Source of the DNA: Gloeopeniophorella convolvens
Taxonomy: Eukaryota > Basidiomycota > Agaricomycetes > Russulales
Reading direction: 5' to 3'
Length of the DNA stretch: 64,000 bases
Assembly: GCA_022496205.1 (NCBI GenBank)
Contig: WTXD01000021.1
Location: 1-64,000, forward strand
Shown here: positions 1-10,760 of the stretch, in pieces
How the letters are laid out: each line of letters opens with the position of its first letter
Numbering within the stretch: the stretch's first letter is position 1
Translations under genes and position numbers: made by a program
The notes under the pieces: model-generated
Told to the model about the DNA's origin: nothing
The model's database searches: none
The model's input: the letters and a program-made list of their open reading frames with translations, nothing else

Positions 1-537
1 TGAGCGTGTGCTTCTTCTTCCCATTCCGCCAGGGAATGGACGTTTGATACACGCGCTCCTGCTCTAAATGTCGTAGGCGTGGGTTTCCACGAAGATGCGT
101 CTGAAGTGGAAAGGATGATGGGATGGAAGTCGTCTGCTACTCGTCGTTCACCCCATAGAATCGGGGGTTGAAATAGTCGTAGCCAGGGGAATCCGAGGAT
201 GATGCGTTCTCCTCCGATACTGGAAATGTAGAAGCGCTGGGAATGTGATTTTCCTCCAGCTGATACGTCGAACTCGGTGTAGTGAGTGATATCACCAGAC
301 CGGTTCCGGGTTCCATCCGCGTTTCGAATGATACGAGGATGAGCAAGTCGTTTCACTTGAAGGCCGTGCTGTTTCACGACCTTCCAGTCGATGATATTGT
401 CGGTAGCCCCGCTGTCGACCAGGGCTTTGTCGTCGATCCTTTTATGTGCACTCCGGATGTAAAGGGGAACTCTGATCGCATTTTCGGCATAGGAGAGTCG
501 TACTAGTACATCGGTGCTGAAGACGGCTCGAGTAAGG
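1..537 (-). CDS. Retrotransposon pol N-terminus: aspartic protease (partial)
   Basis: An open frame without an internal ATG runs from about 537 to the left edge. It contains ALVDSGATDN (codons near 400-430), the catalytic D-S/T-G signature of retropepsins, and, about 75 residues later, IILGFPWL, matching the hydrophobic-hydrophobic-G-x-x-W/F-L motif at the end of retroviral-type proteases. Retrotransposon protease processes the gag-pol polyprotein. The frame begins just after the gag stop at 544, so expression would be through gag-pol readthrough or frameshift. It continues beyond the window. The frame itself looks open, unlike gag. Confidence 0.7.
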
Positions 538-543
538 ATCGCT

Positions 544-2293
544 CTACTCAAGCTTGTTGAAAATTCTGAACGCTGAAGTCCTTGTCCTTCTCAAGGACAC
601 TGAAGATGGACTCCTTTCTGCGTCGGATGCGTTCGCCAGATATGCCGCAAACGTCTGTGGGGAAATGGAGGAAATGGAAGAGGTGGAGGGAGTTGGTGTC
701 GTGGGTTCCGTTGTGTCGAGCTGTCGTTGACGTGTTTCCCGAGGACGTGAGTCCTTTTGCGGGCAGGAACGTGAAACGTGTCCCTGTTGGCCGCAGTGGA
801 AACAACGTCCCTGCTGCATGTATGATGTCCGCTCGTCGGGCGTGAGCTTTTTCCCTTTCTGATGGACGAATGACTGGGTCTGATTGACCGTCACTGTATC
901 CACGTCCATGGGAACTACTCCGTCGTTCCGGGGTGGTTGCCCTCCTCCTCCAGGGCGTCGTATCTGGAACCGTGGCTGCTGTCTCGGGGTGTCCTGGTTT
1001 CCGTAGATTTCTTTCATAAGCTGATACTGGAGCTGCTGGTCGCAAAGCTTCTCAGCCCATTGATCGAAAGTCCATCGTGTGCTGCCGGGGTTTACTCCGA
1101 ATACGTCCCCTCCCTGTCGTGCGGTTTCCCGGACGAGGGCGTTGGGGAACGAGCGAAGGAACATAATGATGGTGGACTCGGCGTCGAGGTGGAATTCCCT
1201 CTCTCTGCAAGGGTACGGAACTTTCCGATATACTCCTCGATCGGTTCGGGAGCTCGGAATTTCATGTTCGCCAGGAGAAGTTTGGCGTTGACAGCGGTTC
1301 CTCGGTTTAGGAATCGTTTGTCGAGGGTATCTTTAAACACCGTCCATGCGGTGTCCCTTGTCGCGAAGGGTACTGGTGGGTCAAGGACGCTGTTGGCCTT
1401 GATTTTCTCCAGCCACTCGATCTGCCTTTGGACCCAGTCGGTCACAATGGCTCCTCGAAAGTATGTGAGGCAGAAGGAGATTTTTTTCAGTGGGTCGGTG
1501 AACGTCGAGTTCTCGTCGTTCAGGAATGCGTAGAGGTTGAACTGCCGCATGAAGTCGGCATATCGTTTGGATTCTCCGTTAAAGATGAACGGAGCTTCTC
1601 CTGTGAGTTTCCCGCCATCTCAACGGGATGCGGTGATCGTGGAATGACTCGGGTTTCTTCAGCCATCTCGCGCGCTGGTATGGATGTAGGATCAGGTGTC
1701 GGGGATATGAGTGCCGCGGCGGCTTCTTCAAGACGTTGTGCAACGCCTGTAAGGTCGGAGGAGTTCTGGGGTTGGATAGAAGTGGGAGTCGTGTGTTCTG
1801 GGGATTCGGGGTGATCGCGAAACCACTGTACTACCTGGTCTCGGTTCGGTATCCCTAGCGCGACTAGGGTGAGGTGATTTCGTATCTCTGGTGGATTCCG
1901 GACCACTGGACGTAGTTCCAGCCTTGGTCCTGAAAAGTGTACTCGTAGGGTCTGTCCGCTGAGGATCAGATAATAACCGTTCTCTCGGTCGTGGAAAATT
2001 CCTCGTAGTCCTTCTCCTCTGAGTTCAGGGGGAGCTACGTCCTCGTCCTGTGCAAAAGGAAGTCGGACAGTCACAAGTTCTGCGATCGTCGGCTCTCGAG
2101 ACTGAGAAGCCTGTTCTAATGTCACGGCCTGAGCCGGCGCGAGCGGGCTGGCGAGGGCTGAGACGAGCGAGGTTCGGTAAGTCGGTCTCGATGTGAGCCG
2201 GTCCTCGAAGGCGCACGTGAATGTGCACGAGATCCTGGGTAAGACGTGATGTCTAAAGCTGGAGGCAATCGGCCTCCGGTACGTCGAGTTCAA
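544..2293 (-). pseudogene. Retrotransposon gag with CCHC zinc knuckle, frameshifted
   Basis: Three adjacent minus-strand frames make one gag: 2293-1520 (N-terminal, with an Arg/Pro-rich start), 1550-1092 (capsid-like, with FRGAIVTDWVQRQIEWLEK and an IEEYIGKFRTLAERG segment) and 1164-544 (nucleocapsid). The last contains CFHCGQQGHVSRSC, a perfect C-x2-C-x4-H-x4-C zinc knuckle, near 770-810. The frames overlap by 30 and 72 bases and lie in three different registers, so at least two indels have broken the gene, near 1530 and near 1130. There are no plausible splice sites at either join. Gag packages the element RNA into virus-like particles. A working product from this copy is unlikely. Confidence 0.75.
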
Positions 2294-2299
2294 GGCTGA

Positions 2300-2657
2300 A
2301 GACCTCGCGATGCTTGGGCGAACAAGTCCCTCACGCGGATTCCCTGGTAACCTCGTCGATTGACAAAGGAGAACAGGCTTAAGGCCTTAGAGTACAACTG
2401 CTACGCCTTAAGTACTACAAGAGAGACGGTTTACATAATGTCCTAGTATCGAGTCATACCGAGTCAGAACGGACTCAGGTGGGTCTCCTAGGTAGAAGTA
2501 CAGAAGGATCCAATGGCATAAGGGGCGCGTCAAGAAGAATGAAGGAATCGTATGACGAGTGAAAGATAAGCGTCCCCGAGTCATGGAGTCGGAACGGAGC
2601 TCGTATCATACAGTCACGATAAGGAAGAAAAAGAAAATGTGTCGTACAGTTCGTGAC
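2300..2657 (-). repeat. Retrotransposon leader and candidate 5' LTR
   Basis: No coding signal is seen between the gag start and about 2657. On the minus strand the stretch could begin TGTCACGAAC at about 2657, which would suit a TG...CA LTR. I could not recognise a primer binding site or the LTR's 3' end, and the partner LTR is outside the window. The boundary is therefore a hypothesis. Confidence 0.3.
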
Positions 2658-5217
2658 AACGGATGCTCAACGATGTCAAGCGCGCTTGAAAGACTTCGAG
2701 AGATTTTGCACTGGCTAACCGGTTGCATGTTATCGCCCATATATACTTAACTACTCCAAGTAAAACCGTATGAAGCGGTTCTACTGGGGTGTCAAGATTG
2801 ACATCAAGTCCTGGGCATACGATCAACGTGATGGCAGTATGGCGACAACAGCAAGCTTACCAGGTTGTTCGAGAAATGGGTTGATTGCGCCATGTTGACC
2901 CATAATCCATGCATCAATCCTCTCCTCGAGCTCTTGCTCCGATAGGCTGCTCTCGTTGCATAGCCGGATTCGCTCTTGTGCAGCACGCTGTATAACCTTC
3001 TGTGCTAGCACGTCTTTCACACCGCTCTTGTGCTGCCGGTCTTCTACATCTTGGCCACGCGCTGCATCTCGCAGCTGTGCCATGACTTCTTTTCGCGTTG
3101 CAGTTGCACTACGTGGTACGCCAGGCTGGGTGTGGTGTATTAGTATCTAATAGTTTGCCTCTGTAGCATTATACTTACTACAAACAGGGCATGAAATCCA
3201 TCTGCGGTGGTCTTCTCTTCCTGTGTGCCACCGACTTTGCATCGGCGGCAGAAGCAGTTCCCCCCCAAGCCGATATGTGATGAGAGCTCAGATTGCATCG
3301 GGTTATCAGCTGGAAGGCTGGACACACCAATCGAGAACATGACCTCTTCGCCAAGGTGGCAGTCGAATGCGAGGTGACCATTTTTTGTTGCACTGCAAGT
3401 AATATAACTCGTTACTCAGCAACATGGATGTTATTTGGCAGGATAGCACATACCGAATCTGTTCGCAAATTCCGACACCTTGTTCAAGGATGCCTGCGTG
3501 AGGCGACGTTGACACAAATCGAACAAAATATTCTTGATTCAAAAGACGTTTGGGTATTCCTGCATGAGCCAAGTACCAGTTCCAATGTTTATTCCACTGT
3601 TTCGAACGGTTTCCCGAGACATCGTCACCCCATAGTTTGATCCACACGCAGAAGAATGGCTTCCCATTTGCAAGTGCGCGCATAGGGTGCGGCATCGTCG
3701 TACATAGTGCCTCTTGTGCCTCTGTGCTCAATTAACCTCAGCCATTTGATGCTTATATGTACAGCGGCGGAGCTTACCTTCAAACTGAACAAAACCCTCC
3801 CGCGCACCGATATGATCTCCGGAAAGCTTCGCTTTAGGCTCGATGTTGGTATTGAATAGATGCATGACAGATCAGCATGGAATAGGCCATCCTACCAAAC
3901 AATGGTTAAGAAGCTGCATGGCTCAATAACAGATGAGAGTGGTACGCACCTCGCCCCGCGTGACCCTGAAGACATCCCCACACATTGTTGATTCCCGGAT
4001 GATCCAGCGCACAGGGAGCACATACGAACCATCGCGACACTCTGCAAGTTCGTTCACATAGAAATGTTGTGCAGCATGGATTACCATGGGCGTGAGATGT
4101 TCTAGGCCGACCTCAGCGAGCCATTTCTGGGCCTGCCAGGTCTCGGAGATCTTCCCTTTGGTGTCCTCAGGATAGAACACCATATGCGGGCGTACTAGAG
4201 GATTTGCAAAGTCCTATACAGATGTGATTAGCATATAACATTTTCAAGAAACTTGCGTCGTGGGGCGGACATACCTCCGCGATTTGTGCTGCAATGTCAT
4301 TAACATAAAATATATTTCCATCACCAGACACATGCCGACGCGGTTGAGGTCCAATATCTTCATGTAGATGCTTTTGCAACCGACGCAACGAGTCAAGCGA
4401 TGGCACATCCCGCGCACCACACTCTTGCAAAACAAACAGAAATGCCTGAAGATGTTTGTCAGAGAGCCGCAGCCGTGGGAGGTTGTCGAGCATATCAAGG
4501 AGAAACATCTGCGCATGCACCGCCAGGAGATCAATAAAACTTCAATACGCTAGGTCTGATTTTAGGAGCTCACTGTCTTGTTTGGGTATGGTGACCAATT
4601 GTCGTTTGACGAGTTGAATGTCGGCGGAAGTTGAAGGGGTGGGGCTGGTCTATCGTCCGAGTCAGAATCAAAACCTTGGACAGCGCAATCAGCCATATCC
4701 CCGACAGGATAGTTGTGAACTCACCAAGATCGAACAGAGTATGTGCAACGTTTGTGATAGTCTCGTCTTCCTCGCAGTCTTCCCAGTCGTCCCATCCGAG
4801 CTGAGCAGACCTTGAGAATGCCTTAGCATCCTCAAGGAGTTGATCGTGCCTAGCAGCGGCAGCATTAGCAAGCGTGTCTTCCCCTGCTGTAAGTACGATC
4901 TCGTCTCCGTGGTGATCAAGATAAAGGTCTGTCAGTTCGTAAGGAGCAGGGGGTTGGTGCTGATTTAAGGGGCTTATGGTGTCGTGCGGCAGAGCTCTAA
5001 TTTGGAGCTCCTGCGCTGCCTCCTGCGCAGCCGCACGCCGATTCCGTTCTTGCACAACTTGACGACCATGAGCTGCATCAGCTGCTCTTTGATGCAGCTG
5101 ACTCTCAATGTGCTGTTTTGCACTGCTACGTGCAATCCATTTCGCGTGTCCAGTCTCGTGAGCACACAGGGTGCATCGAATCTGTGACGTTGTTGGATGA
5201 ATCTCATACACTACCAA
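2614..5217 (-). pseudogene. Agaricomycete repeat-family protein (NPMQ/HTVLLG type), 3'-truncated
   Basis: Minus-strand exons read in order. 5217 to about 4700: a zinc-finger-like start with C-x2-C-x17-H-x5-H, then an acidic segment. 4520-4280: leucine-rich. 4220-3960: contains HFYVNELAECRDG. 3731-3440: KQWNKHWNWYLAHAGIPKRL and FVSTSPHA. 3390-3180: NPMQSELSSHIGLGGNCFC and a C-x2-C pair. 3080-2830: charged. 2810-2660: TPVEPLHTVLLGVVKYIW. These motifs belong to a long protein family found in many copies in agaricomycete genomes; I know no established function, and its copy number suggests transposon origin. The C-terminal part expected after the HTVLLG segment is absent: the frame stops at 2614 just where the retroelement begins. 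Exon edges are approximate. Confidence 0.55.
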
Positions 5218-5344
5218 CTAACCGTTAGCATGAGCGCAAGCACACAATATGAAACCAAACCTTCGTCAAGTGGCTTGGACTGAATCGGCATTGCTCCGCA
5301 GCGATTATTGAGATCGCGACTTGAACGCGGAGCTCTTGTAAAGG

Positions 5345-7150
5345 TTGCCACGGGACGGCCCTCAAGTGCACCAAACACGAATCAACTTCAATAATCCCGG
5401 ATGCAAAGGAGAAAAAAAAAGACCACCACAGTCTCTCAACCAAAAGAAACAAGCTGGCGTCTCAAAACACAATCGCAGCCCGGTACGCGGCCACGCTGGC
5501 TTTGCGTCGTGCGCAGCCTCGGATTCCTACCCCTGCACCAACCCCTATAGCGACAATTCCACCTGTAGACCCCCAAGTTGGCCCACAAACAACACCAGAG
5601 ATCAATGACCACGGCCAGGATGCTGAGCAAGAGCTAGAAGCCCAGCACCCTTTTACAGGAAGCATTGATCCCCAGCTTGTTTTGCAGGGACAACAGAAGA
5701 GACCTAGCAGGTCAGGAAGCAGTGGTGAAGACGACGAGAGCGACACAGACAGCCCCCTTGGCCCGGAGTTCAGAGCAGCAGCAGAGCAGCTCGCAGTAGG
5801 CAAAAAACTAAAATCTGATTCCGTGCATGAGCTACTATCGTTTATGGAGGTAAGCATGCAGGAATACTCACCCAACAAATCTTGCTGATACTCAGTATAT
5901 AGGCCCCAAGGCAGGTGCGCGAGCTCCGGATGCTTGCAGTTATGCTTGAAATGCGTGACTCGCTTGTACGAGCCGAGGCCAAATGGACCCTATCAGGGGA
6001 TGCGTTGGTGAGTATAAATCCGAACACTGCAGGAGAGTGCTGATGTACCACCTCACCATCGACACATATATTGATTGTGATGCGTCTACAGCTAAACATT
6101 AAACATTTTGTTTACTCAACCTTGCTATCGACAGCGACACCGTCATATAAGTTGGGTACTTCCCGAATCGTGATGGTGCGTGAGTCTTGCAATATGTTCT
6201 TGATATTTGTTCCCGCAGCTGAGGGTAGATACTGCTGCTGACAACCGAGTTAGGACTCACTTCAGGAAAGTATTGTACAAGGCTTACCTGAAGGGTGGCA
6301 CGACGACGCCGCAAAATATGCAGTTGTATCGGTCCAGGTTACCAGCGATCTCACGAACGCTCGCTCAGCGATGAAGAAGTTGGTGAGTTGTCACGTCATC
6401 GGCGCTCGGCAATGAGTCTTCTCGCGCTTACTCTGACCGTATCATCTCACGCCCCTTCCTCAGCTTAGAACCTCAGTCACTAAATCTTCCAAGTCCAACA
6501 ACAACAAGGAGAACGACCCAGACGACAGCACAGAAGACGACTCGCAACTTGAAGAACAAGATGAGTCAAGAGATGAAGACCAACCCGATGGCACACGTAC
6601 GGACAAGGAATACCCGGGTCAGAACATATCCATCCTCGCAGACGCAATGATGAACTTGGGTAGCAAAGGGAGCACAGCGAGTATTCAACACTGGGGAAGA
6701 TTTGCGATCATGGTGCGTCCGTGTTCTAGTTTTGTGTCTATATTCCCATATATTGGACACACAGCGCGCCGTCTTTCTCAAGGACCCCGGATCCAACTAC
6801 TGGGATGACGTGGACGCAGAGCTGAGGCGGATTCGTGCGGACGCAAACAAGGCACACCCTACAGACCGCGGCAAGGCAGACATCGAGGTCCACAGGTGCG
6901 TCACCAGCACTATTCATACATGACCATTCTAACGATGATCACACGATGCAGGCAGATCAACCAGATCTTGCTAACAGATTACGACATATTCGGTAACCCC
7001 GCAACTGCAAAGAAGCGTTCAAAACGGGGCAGGGCACGGACTGGAGGCGTTCAACGGACGATAGACGCCAACGCTGCGTTGTTGTCAGGCGAGAGCGTCC
7101 AACGGGCCCGGGGGCCCCACAAGAAGCATGTGCGGCGTTTGCATGCTTAA
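5345..7150 (+). CDS. Unrecognised spliced gene, head to head with repeat-family gene
   Basis: Coding segments in one direction can be joined through short introns. About 5430-5849 is Pro-rich, then acidic, ending HELLSFME. About 5904-6006 contains RQVRELRMLAVMLEMRDSL. Then follow about 6091-6150 and about 6221-6330 (contains VRTHFRKVLYKAYLKGGT). About 6470-6713 is acidic, rich in Ser/Asp/Glu, followed by ILADAMMNLGSKGS. About 6764-6895 contains NYWDDVDAELRRIRADANK. The last is about 6953-7150 (basic tail, stop at 7148). Donors such as GTAAGC at 5850 and GTGAGT at 6007 support the joins. The W-D-x-V-D-x-x-L-x-x-I-R segment resembles an uncharacterised agaricomycete family. No catalytic motif is visible. 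The start codon is uncertain; the 5' end lies within 300 bases of the divergent gene's start. Confidence 0.5.
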
Positions 7151-7539
7151 GTCTGGCGTCGCGGGGCCACTCATGTGTAGTGTAATTGTCAAAGCCTCGT
7201 CCAATATGAAAGCTGCATCAGTTTTACCAGCCATTGGTGTGCGTAGATTGAACTGATCAAGGTGGACGGGACCCATGTATTGCATGCTCATCCTCCCACA
7301 TGTCAACTATGTGGTCAATTCACCTGGCACCAGGCCGCGCTGTACCCACACTGTACCCATTCCAATATTCTTCTGGAACCTAGCCAGTATTCATATGGTC
7401 TCCACGCCGTCGGCCTATGGTGGTCCGGGTGTCCGCACCGCATGGCCGCCATGCGGCCCTACGGGCGCGGTGTACTGTAATGGGAACAACGTAACTGGGC
7501 CTAGGGATATGATGGTAATTCGAAGTAGTTGTAACGTGT
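7151..7539. other. Intergenic, nothing recognised
   Basis: No frame here shows a family motif or splice-supported coding signal. The stretch separates the unrecognised gene from the left end of the duplicated segment. Confidence 0.5.
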
Positions 7540-10140
7540 CTCGGCGTACAGAACCCCGTGTGGCCGCAAAAGTCGATCTAACCTCCTTCCTCTGTGTACC
7601 TTTCTCAGCCCGCGTTTCCTTCTCTCCCTCGGAACGCTCCCCTAGCCGTGCGCAAAGTCATCGTGGTCCCGCGCTATAACCGCGGTCGGCGGCAGCCGAC
7701 CGGCCTCGCACTGGGAAGTTCGAATGAGCTTGAGGCCCACTAACCTCCACCATTCGCCCACCATCAACCCTGCTATGATCGCGGTGGGCAATACTACCAT
7801 CTCTGACGTGGGTACTGACCTGTGAGCGTGCGGATACGGTCGCCGTTGCCTCGGAGCGATGCTGACTTGCTTTGTCAGACTTGTCGGCTACATCAGGCTC
7901 TCTCTGATTCCTCTCGGTTCGTTCTTCTTTCTTTCTGTTCTGCGCATAATTAACCACAAGGACCTGGGATAGTCATTCTATATTATGACTACCTGATCAG
8001 CCTACCCGACGAAGTGGAATACTTCTGGCTCTGGAGACAAAACGAACTCGACCGTGATGGTTCGACACAGCCTCTACCGGGCTCACATCATAAGCAGACC
8101 CGGTGGCTAGGCCTGCCGCGGCGGCTGGACTGGGTATCCTACCTTTGTCTCGTGAATCGCTACGTCTCGATCATTGGGCATATCCCGGTTATGAAGTCAT
8201 ACCTTGTAATGGGAGACCTTGCAGTGAGTTCCCTTTCTATGCTCTGACAACCGACTGATTTGATTCTATCAGTAGTAAGACATCCCCCTTTGCAAAGTAC
8301 GTCTGATGCTCAACAAACCCATACGACCAGCTGCCACCGGCTATGGGGATACCATCAGTTCTTCGAGATCATCCTCCAAATGCTGGTTGCGCGTATGCTG
8401 CATACTAAGTTATGTGACGTTGTATGCTGGCTTACGCATATCCAGTCCTCTGCATCGTGCGCACGTACTCCTTGTATGACGAAGAGCACCACATGTCCGT
8501 GGGTCTGGCGAGGACGCCCTGGAACGAGAGGATGCGCCACATCATCGATTTCAGAAGGCCGATATCCGGAAGACGCATTGTCCTGATACTCCTATGCCCG
8601 ATCGTCTTCATCAACTTCTTGGGTAGCGTTGTTCGTACTTCTGCTTCAGCTTCTACGTCTACGTCATGCCTGGTGTCAACTTATTCGAGCTCTGTAGGTC
8701 CTCACGATAGCCGGAAAGGGCCTACAGGGTGTCCAGATAGCATCTCCAATCTTTCCGGGGTGCGGCGATCTGCTTTCCCGGCAAGGGTGCGTGTCATGTG
8801 CCGTTTCCGATCTGTGCTATTTACATGTTCCGTACGTCAGAGCTCGTCGTAAGTTGCACACGGGTAACGTGTTTCTGGGGACTGAGGCTGAGAATTGATA
8901 CAGGCGTAGCGCTCGCATGGAGCGGTGCGCTGGTGCTGGACACCACTGTCTTCTTCTTGACGGTCTTCCGTGCAATTCAGTCGCGTAGAGACGCAGGCCC
9001 TGGTGCATCTATCCGGGAAATGGAGTTTCTCCAAGTGATGGTACGCAATGGTCAGTGCAACATATCCCTTAAACGAGGAGATACCTAACGGAAGACCCCT
9101 AGGGACTTTATACTTTGTGTAAGCTTTCTCTTGCGTATCTAACTATGGGCTCGCTCAGAAGCAATAGCCCCTTATTCCTAGTGAACCTAGCGAACATCCT
9201 CATGTTATTGGTCAGTCCACTCGCTGCATCGATACCCATGCAGAGGTTCATTATTCCTGTCTCGCTGCAGTTAGCGCCCGTGCGTGGCTTGTCATAATCA
9301 CAGCAGTGCTCCATAGCGTTGACCATTTCTATCCCGCAACAGCCACTACTGAAGGATTCAGCAACGACTATGACAAACGTGTTCGTCTGCATACTTTCGT
9401 GCTAAGAGTCCTATGTCCATGACGGTCATCACAGGCTATCCACGACGTTGATCTCGCGCATCATGCTCCACACGCGCGCCAAACACGCCAAGGCCTGTGA
9501 AGAACGCAGGAGGAAATCGGCCAGGTTCGCAAGTCCCGAGCTAGAAGGCCGAGACAACGCCTCCGACGAACGACAGCAACGCAGCCAGGAGGACGCCCTC
9601 GGTCCGTCGTTAGCCTCGCCCCGCTCGCTACTACTTACCCCGCTGACTCTTGGCGACAGATTACGTAGACCGCAGGTTCCCCGCCGGGACTAGAGAGTCC
9701 GCTGGAGGTTCTGGTGCATGTGCACCCTCGTGATCTCTCTTTGCGTCGCTCTTATCTCCTACTTCGTGGTCCACTATTCTACCGCTGAAGAGATCCTATA
9801 TAATACCTCCTAGACCTTAATAACTCAATAGATCCTTCAATCGCATGGCGAGCGGAAGTCACGCGTAGCCGTGAATTCGCGGATGGCTGCCCCATGGCGG
9901 GCAGCGCTCAAAACGGGTCATAGGGAAACATAAATACATCTGTCTATGCCGCGGCGCGGCGTTCTCCTGTGGCTCCGCCGCGTCGCGCGCGATTTGCTCT
10001 GCGACCTCGCGCGCGTCCGCCACACCACCCTCGTCGTGTGGCCCTACGACCGCCTCAGTCACATCCTCCTCCTGCGCATCCTCCTCGGGCTCGGGGTGTG
10101 CACGCGGGGCCTCCTCGGGCGGCGGCAGCCCGATGAATCC
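7540..10140. repeat. Tandem segmental duplication, left unit (A)
   Basis: The stretch matches 10360-13140 in the same order: upstream block (ACCCCGTGT... to GCCCGCGTTTCCTTCTCTCCC), the DUF6533 gene, its 3' flank (CCTATAATACCTCCTAGACCTT), then the last about 290 bases of a MOB-family gene on the minus strand. Matching positions are offset by about 2.82 kb at the left and about 2.99 kb further in; the difference is about 170 extra bases in unit B near 10490-10660. Similarity is plain by eye in both coding and noncoding parts but is not perfect, so the duplication is not recent. Similarity to unit B ends near 10130, inside the MOB-derived coding stretch. Confidence 0.8.
7775..9693 (+). CDS. DUF6533 membrane protein, copy A
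   Basis: The best-supported exon, about 7972-8231, encodes VILYYDYLISLPDEVEYFW, the DUF6533 signature, ending in NRYVSIIGHIPVMKSYLVM. Later exons give YHQFFEIILQMLV and LCIVRTYSLYDE (8450-8500), WSGALVLDTTVFFLTVFRAIQ (about 8920-8980), FLQVMVRNG followed by GTLYF (9025-9115), LFLVNLANILMLL (9170-9210) and ISRIMLHTRAKHAKACEERR (9448-9510), then a hydrophilic tail ending at 9693. This order of helices is the usual layout of agaricomycete DUF6533 proteins, multi-pass membrane proteins of unknown function. The ATG at 7775 is shared with the other two copies but its splice to the DUF6533 exon is unproven. Copies lie at 10761-12532 (same strand) and 27419-29306 (opposite strand). Confidence 0.7.
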
Positions 10141-10152
10141 GAGGCGCCGCAC
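9857..10152 (-). pseudogene. Duplicated 3' fragment of the MOB-family gene
   Basis: On the minus strand this stretch encodes PPPEEAPRAHPEPEEDAQEE and, later, DAREVAEQIA and AAEPQENAAP, which repeats almost residue for residue the C-terminal end of the acidic MOB-family protein at 12949-14705. Only about the last 90 codons are present: upstream of about 10130 the resemblance stops. The original stop codon position is altered (the frame reads on to 9859). There is no MOB domain and no upstream exon, so this is a passenger of the tandem duplication rather than a gene. Confidence 0.8.
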
Positions 10153-10760
10153 TGCTACAAGCGCGTGCTACCGAATGGCACCACACCCACCGATACCTAC
10201 CCTCGTGCACGAGCTCAAGGCACGCCGCTGCATTGACCCCTGCCATTTGGCCTTGATTTGGCCATCATTTTTTTTTTCTTTTAAATAGCCACGCGTCAAA
10301 CCACCGGAAATTTCGCGTTCCGGCGCTCTCCGCTCCGGACCGACTGGATCGTAACGGCGTCGTACAGGACCCCGTGTAGCACTCGGAGTCGGTCTAACCC
10401 CCTTCATCTGTGTGCCTTTCCCAGCCCGCGTTTCCTTCTCTCCCACTTACTCCCCTAGACATGCGCGGGGTCATCGCGTTTTCCGGGCTAGTATTGCGTA
10501 TCGCGGTATGCCGCATCAAGGTTATCGTGAATGATTGTAGGTGTTGTACCTACGCCTTCGGGGCGACGTCGGGGTGACCGGATATAGAATGCATGTGTCT
10601 GTGATACATGGGGGCGTTATCGTGTCTTCACACTTCCCTTGCATCGCGGGCCCGCGCTCCGCGGTCGGCGGTGGCCGGACGGCCTCGCGCTGGATTTGAA
10701 TGAGCTTCAGGCCCACTGGCCAGCACTAATCTTCACTATTCGCCCACCTTTACCTTTGCC
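10153..10760. other. Intergenic between duplication units
   Basis: The stretch holds a short T-rich tract (10267-10283), the start of unit B near 10360, and about 170 bases (about 10490-10660) that have no counterpart in unit A. No coding signal is seen. Confidence 0.5.

Larger units (their letters stand above)
1..2657 (-). mobile_element. Ty3/gypsy-type LTR retrotransposon, 5' part, decayed
   Basis: On the minus strand the order is untranslated leader, gag (2293 down to 544), then a retropepsin-like protease frame (about 537 down to the window edge). This gag-protease order and the CCHC knuckle are typical of LTR retrotransposons of fungi. Reverse transcriptase and integrase would lie left of the window, so the gypsy rather than copia assignment is inference from protease style and gag length. 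The gag is broken by two frame changes, so the copy is not autonomous. The right boundary is proposed near 2657, where the neighbouring gene loses family resemblance and a TGTCACGA string could begin an LTR on the minus strand. The second LTR is not in view. Confidence 0.75.

Noticed and set aside
10264..10285. T-rich run as a retroposon tail
   Set aside because: It is short, interrupted, lacks flanking direct repeats and no element is recognisable next to it.
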